Origin: Fidelibacterota bacterium
Lineage (GTDB): Bacteria; Fidelibacterota; UBA2242
NCBI GenBank assembly: GCA_016936335.1
Contig: JAFGXZ010000058.1
Span: 1 to 7,638, forward strand
Direction: 5' to 3'
Length of the DNA: 7,638 nucleotides
Shown: positions 1 through 7,197 of the stretch, in pieces
How the letters are laid out: every line of letters begins with the position of its first letter
Position numbering within the stretch: position 1 is the stretch's first letter
Made by a program: the position numbers and the translations under genes
The notes under the pieces: generated by a model
What the model saw: the letters and a program-made list of their open reading frames with translations, nothing else
What the model was told of the DNA's origin: nothing
Database searches by the model: none

Positions 1-20
1 CAATATCCATATTCTGCACC

Positions 21-1640
21 ATGCTGACGATTTCAATTCTTTTTGTAATTCTTATTTTTGTAAAAAAACTTTTAGATTATCGTCCCAACCGGTTTTCGGA
101 TTTCGAATATCGTTTGCTGCTATCGGCTGTTATTCTTTCGTCGATAATATTCAATTTTATTGAAGACAGGTACACTTTTGAACGCGTATCTGTTTTTCAA
201 CACGGGTCGTCACCAATTATTTGGATAGTGGGTATATTTTTACTGGTAATTACTCTTGTGATTGGTTTTTACAAATCCTGGACCAACGTTTTGAATAAAC
301 GGGAAAAATATGTTGGTTTTGCGTTATCAATACTGCTTCTTCCGGTCGGGCTATATCTGCTTCTTTCAAATTTGTTGTTTCCGGTTTATGCTTTCAGTAC
401 CACTGTAAAAGGTTTTGTTCTATCAACACTTGTATTTATTAATATTTATACTTTCGCATCATTCATTGGTCTTTTATTTCGCTTACCGACTGCATCAATT
501 TTTGATAGAGTTACCAGTGAAATCCTTTCCATTTCTCAGGTCAGTAAGATGATCAGTGACAAAGCCGGTAGCGATGCTGTGTTTCAGACAATTGTTAAAA
601 ATGCCTGCTCACTGACTGCTTCCGATGCATGTTGGCTATCTGTTGAAAATGACAGATCTGAAATCTCACGAATTATTGCATCGGTGCATTTATCAGAACA
701 TGAAATAGCTCTGCTGGACCGTCCTGAAGCTTGTTGTTTAGGGAATATTGTCCGAAAATCCGGCGAAGCTGCTATTATTTTTAACATTAGTGAGGATGAG
801 CGTACTCTGCCGTTTCAGATGTTAAATTTAAATTGGAAGTCAATGATCGCAGTGCCCCTGATTCAAAGTAATACAGTCGTGGGAATTTTATATTCTGTGA
901 AAAAACCGAGATATGCCTACGATGAAAATGATCTGACAACCCTGAAATCCTTTGCCATCCAGACGAATATTGTTTTGAGTTCAGCACCGATAGTCAGAAG
1001 TCTGGATATAAAATTTCCAGAAAATCCTGCCGGCAATCGGATCAGTGAATTCAATCTTGGAAATTTATCAGTTTTACTTACGAATTCCGCCAACCAAGTT
1101 GTTGAAAAAATATCCCTATCGAAAAATATAAGTCTGATTTATGAAATCAACTTTACCACTATTCAACATGAATATTTAACCGAAATCAAGGGGATTCTAA
1201 AAACATTGTTCACCTTGGAATCGGATGGTACAAAAGCCTATTCACAGGCAATTAAAATGATTACGAATGATTATCCAGGGATGAGATTAACTGTTCTAAT
1301 GTATACTCATTTAAAATTGGAATTATCGGTATTCAATCCGGTACATTTTCAATTGATGAGTGTTCACTTAAAAAATGATGACTTAGATGGCAGAATTAAA
1401 GATTGTGATACGCTCACTGATAGTGACAGACATCCATATTTTCGGAGTACAATAGAACTTCAACATGGATTCATAACGATAATCGGGTCTGATGATTCAA
1501 TCAAATTGATTGAAAAAAACCACTTAAAGAGTTTATTCCACAAGGACGCCAATTTGAATTATCCGGATATATTGAAAAAAATTATTCCTGAATCCCAACA
1601 GGACCCAGGAACACTGGTTTTTTTAGAATTAAAAGAATGA
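21..1640 (+). CDS. Membrane-anchored GAF-domain sensor with a degenerate SpoIIE/PP2C-like C-terminus
   Basis: Seen: about five hydrophobic segments in the first 155 residues (roughly 2-15, 32-47, 66-83, 98-121, 130-153), then a GAF-like domain at about 165-320. The GAF signature is the SMIAVPLI strand (274-281), VVGILY (286-291) and the following helix with YDENDL (300-305). Residues 325-539 have the length and secondary-structure rhythm of an RsbU/SpoIIE-type PP2C phosphatase, ending in a strand TLVFLELKE, but the expected DVSGxG-type metal motif is replaced around EINFTT (375-380). Family knowledge: such proteins sense small ligands and feed partner-switching regulators. Inference: a membrane sensor, perhaps a pseudophosphatase. 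No histidine-kinase or GGDEF domain is present. The start is uncertain: the frame stays open to the window edge and no Shine-Dalgarno lies in the 20 bases before the ATG, so the true N-terminus may lie upstream. It converges on the HD-GYP gene. Confidence 0.75.
   Translation: MLTISILFVILIFVKKLLDYRPNRFSDFEYRLLLSAVILSSIIFNFIEDRYTFERVSVFQHGSSPIIWIVGIFLLVITLVIGFYKSWTNVLNKREKYVGFALSILLLPVGLYLLLSNLLFPVYAFSTTVKGFVLSTLVFINIYTFASFIGLLFRLPTASIFDRVTSEILSISQVSKMISDKAGSDAVFQTIVKNACSLTASDACWLSVENDRSEISRIIASVHLSEHEIALLDRPEACCLGNIVRKSGEAAIIFNISEDERTLPFQMLNLNWKSMIAVPLIQSNTVVGILYSVKKPRYAYDENDLTTLKSFAIQTNIVLSSAPIVRSLDIKFPENPAGNRISEFNLGNLSVLLTNSANQVVEKISLSKNISLIYEINFTTIQHEYLTEIKGILKTLFTLESDGTKAYSQAIKMITNDYPGMRLTVLMYTHLKLELSVFNPVHFQLMSVHLKNDDLDGRIKDCDTLTDSDRHPYFRSTIELQHGFITIIGSDDSIKLIEKNHLKSLFHKDANLNYPDILKKIIPESQQDPGTLVFLELKE
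1575..1611 (-). terminator. Intrinsic terminator of the six-gene minus operon, inside the opposing gene
   Basis: Read on the minus strand, 1611 to 1585 forms an 11-bp stem (TTCCTGGGTCC pairing with GGATTCAGGAA, two G-U wobbles) around a 5-nt loop TGTTG. TAA and a run of seven T (1581-1575) follow. It begins 34 nt after the HD-GYP stop codon. On the plus strand the wobble positions become A/C mismatches, so the hairpin favours the minus direction. It lies within codons for the last residues of the GAF protein. Confidence 0.65.
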
Positions 1641-1645
1641 AAGAT

Positions 1646-2830
1646 TTACTGCTCAGTCAGCGGCTTGGTAATATAGAGCAGCGGTTCCTCTTCCAGGTTG
1701 ATACGAAGAGGAACTTTTAATTTACGGCCGTCAGAGTCTTCAATGACCTCGACGACCGGGCGGACCGGACGTAAGCGATTCACTGACAGAACACGGGCAA
1801 CTTCATCGGAACTGAGTTTGACATAACTGCCAACGGGGAACATTGAAACACTATTTACCAAACCCCGGATGATTTTAACATTGAACTGTTTGGATTTATT
1901 TTCAATGATTTTTTGAATGGCATGATAAGTAATAAAACCATCACGATAAGCACGGCCATGGACTAAGGCTTCAAACACATCGGCGATTCCAACCACCTTG
2001 GGGAATTCATGAATATCCTCAGCTTTCAAACCTTGGGGATACCCGGAACCATCTTCCCGTTCCTGTTCCTCATACGCGGTGTCTACCACATAGGGGTAGT
2101 CTTTTTTTAGATGCTTTAACAATTCATAACCATGGACCGGATGTTGCCGAATCTCATCAAATTCTGCAGGTGTCAGTTTCCCGTGTTTAAAGAGTACCTT
2201 TGTTGATACTTTTACCATACCCACATCATGGAGTAATGCAGCAAGAGCTAGGGAATGGAGCTTGTCTCTTTCGTATCTTACACCCAAACCGATTTTTACT
2301 GCAAAAATACCGACATTGACTGAATGGGAAACAAACCAGGTTGCATAACGTTTTCGTTGAATTGCTTTCAGAAATAGAAATTCCTGATTTTCGATGGCAT
2401 TACAGAAGTCCGGGATATCTTTAATTAATGGCGCCGGATCGATAGGAATTTTATTCTTAATATCATTCGCAATTTTCTCCATATGTCGGTGAAAAACCAT
2501 ATAGAGCTTGGTGGAGAACTGTTCATCATCGAGAGAAAGTGGTTTTTCCCGTTTTTCCTGGAGCTGGACTGCCGGTTTATCCTTGGGCCCTAATGCAGAT
2601 TTTAACCTGTCCAGCGTGGAATTGTGATCGGTAGGCGGGGGAGACGGTTGACTGGTTTGATTCCTTTGCTGGTTTAATCCAGATTGGATAGCATTCCGAA
2701 TAGCATCAAGCCCGCTGAGTTTTCCTGCATTGGATGAAGTTGAAGTAGTGGTTGTTTCTGATCGACGTGGTTCGGCAGGACTTTTATTTACGTCCTCAAA
2801 CGATTTCATTACATCTTTCATCCGTACCAT
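1646..2830 (-). CDS. HD-GYP domain protein with degenerate metal site
   Basis: Seen: a Ser/Thr/Pro/Gln-rich, probably disordered N-terminus (about 15-100), a helical region (about 105-165), then an HD-GYP domain (about 166-320) with HS (169-170), HD (201-202), QHPVHG (229-234), DGSGYP (260-265) and ADVFEAL (283-289). A C-terminal beta-rich tail (about 330-390) is common in this family. HD-GYP enzymes hydrolyse cyclic di-GMP. Here the usual HDxGK reads HDVGM, and the paired histidines before ExxDGxGYP are replaced by Glu255-Gln256, so two metal ligands and a conserved lysine are missing. Inference: weak or no phosphodiesterase activity, possibly a binding or signalling role. It is the last gene of the operon, 6 bp after the ATPase; a GAGAG ribosome-binding candidate lies in the end of that gene. 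A start at Met4 is possible. The 3' end overlaps a terminator-like hairpin for the opposing gene. Confidence 0.88.
   Translation of the reverse strand: MVRMKDVMKSFEDVNKSPAEPRRSETTTTSTSSNAGKLSGLDAIRNAIQSGLNQQRNQTSQPSPPPTDHNSTLDRLKSALGPKDKPAVQLQEKREKPLSLDDEQFSTKLYMVFHRHMEKIANDIKNKIPIDPAPLIKDIPDFCNAIENQEFLFLKAIQRKRYATWFVSHSVNVGIFAVKIGLGVRYERDKLHSLALAALLHDVGMVKVSTKVLFKHGKLTPAEFDEIRQHPVHGYELLKHLKKDYPYVVDTAYEEQEREDGSGYPQGLKAEDIHEFPKVVGIADVFEALVHGRAYRDGFITYHAIQKIIENKSKQFNVKIIRGLVNSVSMFPVGSYVKLSSDEVARVLSVNRLRPVRPVVEVIEDSDGRKLKVPLRINLEEEPLLYITKPLTEQ
1684..1723 (+). terminator. Probable intrinsic terminator of the GAF-protein gene, inside the HD-GYP gene
   Basis: A perfect 10-bp inverted repeat (GTTCCTCTTC at 1684-1693 and GAAGAGGAAC at 1705-1714) has an 11-nt loop and is followed on the plus strand by TTTTAATTT. 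It lies 43 nt after the stop codon of the plus-strand gene and within the last 25 codons of the HD-GYP gene. The loop is longer than ideal and the T tract is interrupted, so strength is uncertain. Confidence 0.45.
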
Positions 2831-2836
2831 AGTAGC

Positions 2837-3634
2837 TTATCTCTCAGATTCTATTATTCCAGTGACTGTATCCGCATCAATAATATCCAGGTGTTTACCA
2901 AATCCGATTACCAGACTTAAATCACAAATATTATTGATTGTACGTGGTGTGCCTTGTGAATAGTTAAATAATTCCCGGTAGGCTTCCTCCGTAAAAATGG
3001 GCGTTGTCCTGCCGGCAATACCAAGACGGTACTGGATATAGGCTTTTGTCTCTTCAAAGGAAAAACGCTTCAAATGATACCTGACGGCAATTCGCTGATT
3101 TAATTGCGGAATTTTCTTTACAATATCGTTCAATTCCGGTTGTCCTACCAGAAATAAGGTAAGCAGAAACCGGTCATTTAATTGAAAATTTAAAAGCAGA
3201 CGTAATTCTTCAAATGTTTCATAATCGCCGATTATCTGTGCTTCATCAACAATTATAATGGTATGTTTGCCGTTTCGGACGTTTTCGAATAAAAAGTCAT
3301 TTAAAGAATGCAACAACTCTATCCGCTTGGTACCTTCTGCGGTTATTTCCAACTGGTAAAGAATTTCCTGGACCAGTTCGTTGGCACTCCAGCGAGGATT
3401 TGTCAGGTAGGCAATATCAAATTGTCCCGATGATAATTCACTCACAATTGTGTGCATCAGCAATGTCTTACCGCACCCGTATTCTCCCGTTAAAAGCGCA
3501 GCTCCCTTTGAACCTTGAATCGAATAGAGGAGTCGCATCAGGGCTTCATCGTGCTGAGCAGAATGATAAAGAAACCTGGGATCAGGTGAATTTTCAAAAG
3601 GCTTTATTGTTAATTTCCAGTATTCTAAATACAT
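2837..3634 (-). CDS. Short GspA/ExeA-type AAA ATPase
   Basis: Seen: an N-terminus with the family pattern KPFENSPDPRFLY (11-23), Walker A GEYGCGKT (50-57), Walker B IIIVDEA (126-132), a sensor-1-like LVGQPEL (162-168), a probable arginine finger in LNQRIAVR (178-185) and a sensor-2-like GTPRTINNIC (228-237). Family knowledge: these ATPases include ExeA/GspA, which help place type II secretion secretins, and the ATPase encoded in exosortase/PEP-CTERM polysaccharide loci. At 265 residues it is only the ATPase core: the transmembrane and peptidoglycan-binding C-terminal half of ExeA is absent, and the size matches the exosortase-linked form. No exosortase gene is visible here. Inference: an energy-using assembly factor for an envelope or polysaccharide export machine. 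Downstream of the sugar transferase, upstream of HD-GYP. Its start lacks a strong Shine-Dalgarno, but MYLEYW matches the usual family beginning. Confidence 0.88.
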   Translation of the reverse strand: MYLEYWKLTIKPFENSPDPRFLYHSAQHDEALMRLLYSIQGSKGAALLTGEYGCGKTLLMHTIVSELSSGQFDIAYLTNPRWSANELVQEILYQLEITAEGTKRIELLHSLNDFLFENVRNGKHTIIIVDEAQIIGDYETFEELRLLLNFQLNDRFLLTLFLVGQPELNDIVKKIPQLNQRIAVRYHLKRFSFEETKAYIQYRLGIAGRTTPIFTEEAYRELFNYSQGTPRTINNICDLSLVIGFGKHLDIIDADTVTGIIESER

Positions 3635-3637
3635 CTT

Positions 3638-3667
3638 ATGTAAAATAATACATTTTATTGCATTATA
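3638..3667 (-). promoter_or_regulatory. Possible internal promoter and dyad before the ATPase gene
   Basis: The 44-bp gap between the sugar-transferase stop and the ATPase start is the only sizeable gap in the operon. On the minus strand it carries a consensus -10 hexamer TATAAT (plus coordinates 3662-3667) and, just before the ATG, a small dyad ATGTA-N6-TACAT (3638-3653). No good -35 box is found at 16-18 bp, so this is only a candidate for separate control of the ATPase/HD-GYP pair. Confidence 0.25.
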
Positions 3668-3678
3668 AAATCAGTTTT

Positions 3679-4818
3679 TTAACTGTTGTGATTCCTCCGT
3701 TCTTGAAAAATCATAAACGACACCACACTGTAAAATATAATAATTCCAATGGTTAAAGCAATAAAACTTTCGAAATAATCGCCTCGTTTCAATAAAAGCG
3801 ATAATAATCCCATGACGACTGTAAACATACACAGTGTCATGACAACCGATTTTGGACGAAGTCCCAATGCTTTCAGCCGGTGGTGCAGATGGTCATTGCC
3901 TGCATACTCCAGTAATTCTCGAACTGAATGAACTTTTCCGGTAACAATTCGCCGGATATTGGTCAGTAATAAATCGGTAATCGGTACCGCCAGCAATAGT
4001 ATTGGAATGATCAGATCGACGCTTTTATGGATTCCCCAATCACCATAAATAGCTAATGAAGCAAGCGTAAAGCCGATAATTGTACTGCCAGTATCACCTA
4101 AAAAGATAAGTGCTCTGTTTCCAATTCGGAAATTGTACAGGAAAAATCCGCTGACCGTTCCCATGAAGATCAAGCTTACGATAAAAACAAACTGATTGCC
4201 GATAGACCATGAAATTATTGCACAAAAGAAACTAATTACAATCGCCAGACCACTTGCCAGACCATCCAGACCATCCAGAAAATTAACAGCGTTAGTGATA
4301 CTGATTATCCATAGAAATGTCAGGATAATTGAAAAAATATGCCAGAATGCCTGATCGGGAATAAATGACAATGCGATTCCATGGTAGATTAATACCGCCG
4401 TAGCAATAATTTGACCGATCAGTTTTATTGAAGCTGGCAATCCCATAATATCATCCAGTAATCCAAAGCCGGCAATAATTGTGATTGCCCAAAACAGTCC
4501 CTGAAATTCGAACGGCGGATTGGTGTAAATATTGAGCGCCGAAACAAACGTAATGTATATTACGATTCCACCGGTTCGGGGAGTGGGATACCGATGATGG
4601 TGCCGTCCGCCCGGCATATCGGTAATATCCATTATTATTCCGAGTTTATAGAATAACGGGATGAGTCCAAAACTCATCAGAAATGACACGAAAAAATAAT
4701 ACACAAATCCAAGGTAGTGTGAAAAAAACCAGTCTCTAAAAATGTAGGGCATCAAAAGAGCCACTACAAACGGAAGTACCAGTAGTCTGAAGTAGATACG
4801 TTGGCGATCTGTCATCAT
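3679..4818 (-). CDS. MraY/WecA-family undecaprenyl-phosphate sugar-1-phosphate transferase
   Basis: Transfers a sugar-1-phosphate (in the family, usually GlcNAc-1-P or a related N-acetyl amino sugar) from a UDP-sugar to undecaprenyl phosphate at the inner membrane, starting a lipid-linked polysaccharide. Seen: a multi-pass membrane protein with about ten helices, and the family motifs in order: DMPGGRHHHRYPTPRTGG (67-84), LDDIMGLP (121-128), the NxxNxxDGxDGLA signature with Asn176, Asn179, Asp182 and Asp185, GDTGS (241-245) and the HLHHRL motif (310-315) typical of the WecA/TagO side rather than MraY. Length of 379 is normal for WecA/TagO-type proteins. The start overlaps the aminotransferase stop by ATGA, suggesting translational coupling; no strong Shine-Dalgarno is seen, and a second ATG follows directly. 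Substrate cannot be read from sequence; the neighbouring aminotransferase and deacetylase hint at an unusual amino sugar. Confidence 0.93.
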   Translation of the reverse strand: MMTDRQRIYFRLLVLPFVVALLMPYIFRDWFFSHYLGFVYYFFVSFLMSFGLIPLFYKLGIIMDITDMPGGRHHHRYPTPRTGGIVIYITFVSALNIYTNPPFEFQGLFWAITIIAGFGLLDDIMGLPASIKLIGQIIATAVLIYHGIALSFIPDQAFWHIFSIILTFLWIISITNAVNFLDGLDGLASGLAIVISFFCAIISWSIGNQFVFIVSLIFMGTVSGFFLYNFRIGNRALIFLGDTGSTIIGFTLASLAIYGDWGIHKSVDLIIPILLLAVPITDLLLTNIRRIVTGKVHSVRELLEYAGNDHLHHRLKALGLRPKSVVMTLCMFTVVMGLLSLLLKRGDYFESFIALTIGIIIFYSVVSFMIFQERRNHNS

Positions 4819-5864
4819 AGTTGGCTGAAATGTTGCTTTAGAAAATTATTCACCCTATTTACCTCGAAATCGGTCATATCAGGAAATATAGGTAATGAAA
4901 CCTGTTTTTTCCAAGCCGATTCAGTGTTTTTTAAATTATTTCCCTTAAAGTACATGTGAATGGGTTTATATACAGGTTTTCTAAGAGTAATTCCGTTTTC
5001 CTTACCCAATTGTATCAACTCTTCAGCAGTTTTCTCTGGATGTGAAACAATACACCGATAAAGATTTGATTGAAAACCGGAGTCCCGAACCGGAATTAGT
5101 ACCCGGTCTTTCAGTACGGATTCATACTGTTTGAATATTTGTTTCCGTCTTGCGGTAAATTCGGGCAGTCTGCGTAATTGTTCGAGGGCAATTGATGCTG
5201 TTATATCGTTCATTTTAGCATTAACTCGTGGAAATAATGTTTCTTTTTCATCGTATTCTCGAACATCTCGGAGGTAATTTTCAAGCGTTTTATCATTTGT
5301 GAAGATGATACCGCCTTCACCGGCGCCAATAACTTTTGTCGCATAAAATGAACCGATACTGACAGAACCGAATCTGCCGGCGGGCTGATCATTTATTTGT
5401 GCGCCAATTGATTGTGCAATGTCTTCAATAACCGGTACGCCAAAGTCAATTACGTCCAGAATCTTGCCGGGTTGGCCAAACATATGAGGGAAAATGACAG
5501 CTTTTGTTTTTGTTGTCATTTTTCGTTTTACATCGCCAGGATCAAGGTTCCAATATTTTAGTTCGATGTCAGCAAAAACGGGGATAGCATCAACTGCTTT
5601 TACTGCGTGCCAGAGCGCGGTGCAGGTATAGGCTGGAATAATCACTTCATCTCCAGGCAGTACCTTCAATGCCTTCAATGCCAGAGTCAAGGCGCTTGTA
5701 CCCGATGAAACGGCTATCCCAAATTTCTTTTCAATAAATTCAGCAAGTGCGAATTCCAGCTCGGCAACCCGTTTGCCCTGGGCAATGTGCCCGGAGTCAA
5801 TGACATCCCGAACAGCTGTAATCTCGCGAATTGAAAAACTGGGTCGGTAATGTGGAACGATCAT
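4815..5864 (-). CDS. DegT/DnrJ/EryC1/StrS-family PLP-dependent sugar aminotransferase
   Basis: Moves an amino group, usually from glutamate, to a keto sugar bound to a nucleotide. Seen: the fold-type-I pattern with GTSALTLALKAL (55-66, cofactor phosphate region), GDEVIIPAYTCTA (71-83), the aspartate that contacts the PLP ring in VIEDIAQSIGA (145-155, Asp148), the Schiff-base lysine in SFYATK (172-177, Lys177) followed by GAGEGG, and the substrate-side helix AKMNDITASIALEQL (216-230). All catalytic residues are present and the 349-residue length is slightly short for the family. The start overlaps the PIG-L stop by ATGA and has no Shine-Dalgarno of its own, so translation probably depends on the upstream gene. 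In this context it likely makes an amino sugar for surface polysaccharide. No dehydratase or epimerase that would supply its keto-sugar substrate lies in the window. Confidence 0.93.
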   Translation of the reverse strand: MIVPHYRPSFSIREITAVRDVIDSGHIAQGKRVAELEFALAEFIEKKFGIAVSSGTSALTLALKALKVLPGDEVIIPAYTCTALWHAVKAVDAIPVFADIELKYWNLDPGDVKRKMTTKTKAVIFPHMFGQPGKILDVIDFGVPVIEDIAQSIGAQINDQPAGRFGSVSIGSFYATKVIGAGEGGIIFTNDKTLENYLRDVREYDEKETLFPRVNAKMNDITASIALEQLRRLPEFTARRKQIFKQYESVLKDRVLIPVRDSGFQSNLYRCIVSHPEKTAEELIQLGKENGITLRKPVYKPIHMYFKGNNLKNTESAWKKQVSLPIFPDMTDFEVNRVNNFLKQHFSQL

Positions 5865-6502
5865 ATATTAATAAACAATCTGAGTGATTGAAATGCTTCA
5901 GCAAAAGCGACCCTGGCCTGCACGCCTCTAAAATGGGCTGCCGACTGCGCTAGTTCAAGAATAGAAACACCCATAATATTTGTACGGTCTATCTGTGATT
6001 CGTGGGCTTCGAGGGATTTCATTTTTAAATCCAAAAATTCTTTGCCGATATCCACGAAAACATTCGGTTGAAAATTCTGGGTAGTCGGTGTTTCATAAAA
6101 TAGCACATTTCGAATATATCGGGTGGCGGAATTTGTAATTGCAGCAATATGCCGATGATCCTGGTGTGTGTCGTCAGAATAGTTGATAAAGATGCTGTCG
6201 GGCTGAGTTTTATTGATGATATCTTCCACCTTCATGATTGCTTCTTTATGAACCTCCAATTCTGTATCGACGTAGCCACCCCAGAATATTTCTTTGACAT
6301 TCAATATTTTTGCGGCATTAGCTTGTTCCTTTTTGCGAATTTTACCAATATTTCCGGCGTTTCCGTCCGTTGCTATGAACATATAAATATTATGACCATA
6401 AGAGGCGTATTTTGCCAGAGTGCCACCGCAACCGATTTCGATGTCATCAGGATGTGCCCCGATTGCCAGGATGTTCATTTTTTTTATGGATGCTGTCGTC
6501 AT
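5861..6502 (-). CDS. PIG-L (LmbE-like) family zinc-dependent deacetylase
   Basis: Family members remove N-acetyl groups from GlcNAc-type substrates. Seen: AHPDD (16-20) supplying the expected zinc ligands His17 and Asp20, the general-base Asp19, ATDGNAGN (44-51), and THQDHRH (112-118) corresponding to the HPDH zinc motif, with His116 the likely third ligand. The 213-residue length and Rossmann-like start (MNILAIGAHPDD) fit. No signal peptide is seen, so it acts in the cytoplasm. The chosen ATG at 6502 has a near-perfect Shine-Dalgarno six bases upstream; Met9 is an alternative but worse placed. It overlaps the WbqC-like gene by ATGA and the aminotransferase gene by ATGA. Inference: deacetylates a nucleotide- or lipid-linked amino sugar in the same pathway as its neighbours; the true substrate is unknown. 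Confidence 0.92.
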   Translation of the reverse strand: MTTASIKKMNILAIGAHPDDIEIGCGGTLAKYASYGHNIYMFIATDGNAGNIGKIRKKEQANAAKILNVKEIFWGGYVDTELEVHKEAIMKVEDIINKTQPDSIFINYSDDTHQDHRHIAAITNSATRYIRNVLFYETPTTQNFQPNVFVDIGKEFLDLKMKSLEAHESQIDRTNIMGVSILELAQSAAHFRGVQARVAFAEAFQSLRLFINI

Positions 6503-7197
6503 CGGATTCCTCCTTCAATTATACTGCGAGCGTTGGATCCTTCGTTAAAAAGCAAATCCAGTGCGGACAGATGACTGATAAAATCACCATGCAATTGCTG
6601 ATATTCCGGATGCTCAAAGATTTGGAATTTTAATTGGAGATTATTTTTGGGAAATAAATCGGTTTTAAGATAGTCATGCCCACCGGCACCTGACAGGTAA
6701 GTGTCAGCCTGCATTAATTTTGTAATGAGAATCAGTCTGTCGTCAGGACTGATGTCCGGATTATTTTTTAACTCGCCGATTTCTGAAGCAACAATAACAG
6801 GTGTACAGATTGTGAGTTTTTCCAAAATCCATCGGATTCCGGCTAAGTTGAATTCAGCCAGATTTAGCCAGTCCTGACTGTAAAGTTGTTCAATTTCCGG
6901 CATTAGATTGGAATAGTATTTGGCTTTTCCGTAATTAGTTTTAAGAGCCTGTATGTGTTTATGTTGCCAGTTTGAACTACTATTGATTTGAACTTCGTTG
7001 ATATATTGGCCAAATTTATGTATGACCGGAACTGTCAACCATTGTGTTCCGGCAACAGTCTTTATCCGATTGCGGTTTTGCCATTCGTTCTTTTTAAATT
7101 GAACATTTTCAAGGATGACGAATATATCGGATTGAATTATTTTGGCAATATAGCCGAGCCATGGAAATGTTTGTGGCTGGTGAATGGCGCAAATCAT
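6499..7197 (-). CDS. WbqC-like family protein
   Basis: Seen: the family start IHQPQTFPWLGY (5-16), then SDIFVILENVQFKK (23-36), QNRNRIK (40-46), a central YLSGAGGHDYL (167-177) and a C-terminal SALDLLFNEG (211-220). At 232 residues it is full length. Family knowledge: WbqC-like proteins are found in O-antigen and other surface-glycan clusters, often beside DegT aminotransferases; their biochemical activity is not well established, with an acyl- or aminoacyl-transfer-like role among the possibilities. It has no signal peptide or membrane segment, so it is cytoplasmic. First gene of the visible minus operon; its stop overlaps the PIG-L start by ATGA. The start lacks a clear Shine-Dalgarno but matches the family N-terminus exactly. 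Confidence 0.88.
   Translation of the reverse strand: MICAIHQPQTFPWLGYIAKIIQSDIFVILENVQFKKNEWQNRNRIKTVAGTQWLTVPVIHKFGQYINEVQINSSSNWQHKHIQALKTNYGKAKYYSNLMPEIEQLYSQDWLNLAEFNLAGIRWILEKLTICTPVIVASEIGELKNNPDISPDDRLILITKLMQADTYLSGAGGHDYLKTDLFPKNNLQLKFQIFEHPEYQQLHGDFISHLSALDLLFNEGSNARSIIEGGIR
6509..6515 (-). promoter_or_regulatory. Strong Shine-Dalgarno of the PIG-L gene
   Basis: The minus strand reads AAGGAGG six bases before the ATG at 6502. It lies inside the end of the WbqC-like gene. It decides the start at 6502 over the internal Met9 codon, and is the only strong ribosome-binding site among the coupled genes of the operon, so PIG-L may be translated best. Confidence 0.8.

Noticed and set aside
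3668..3690. Small hairpin CAGTT-AAAA-AACTG at the sugar-transferase stop codon
   Set aside because: The stem is only 5 bp and the following T tract is short, so it is too weak to call a terminator.
4261..4278. Tandem 9-bp repeat (ACCATCCAG twice)
   Set aside because: It encodes the repeated Asp-Gly-Leu of the conserved DGLDGLA catalytic motif of the sugar transferase, so protein constraint explains it.
5663..5680. Tandem 9-bp repeat (CCTTCAATG twice)
   Set aside because: It encodes the Ala-Leu-Lys-Ala-Leu-Lys helix of the aminotransferase with the same codons; no sign of a separate element.
6149..6574. Open plus-strand frame of 141 codons opposite the PIG-L gene
   Set aside because: The opposite strand encodes a protein with intact zinc motifs; this frame has a Cys/His/Phe-rich composition typical of an antisense shadow and no ribosome-binding site was recognised.
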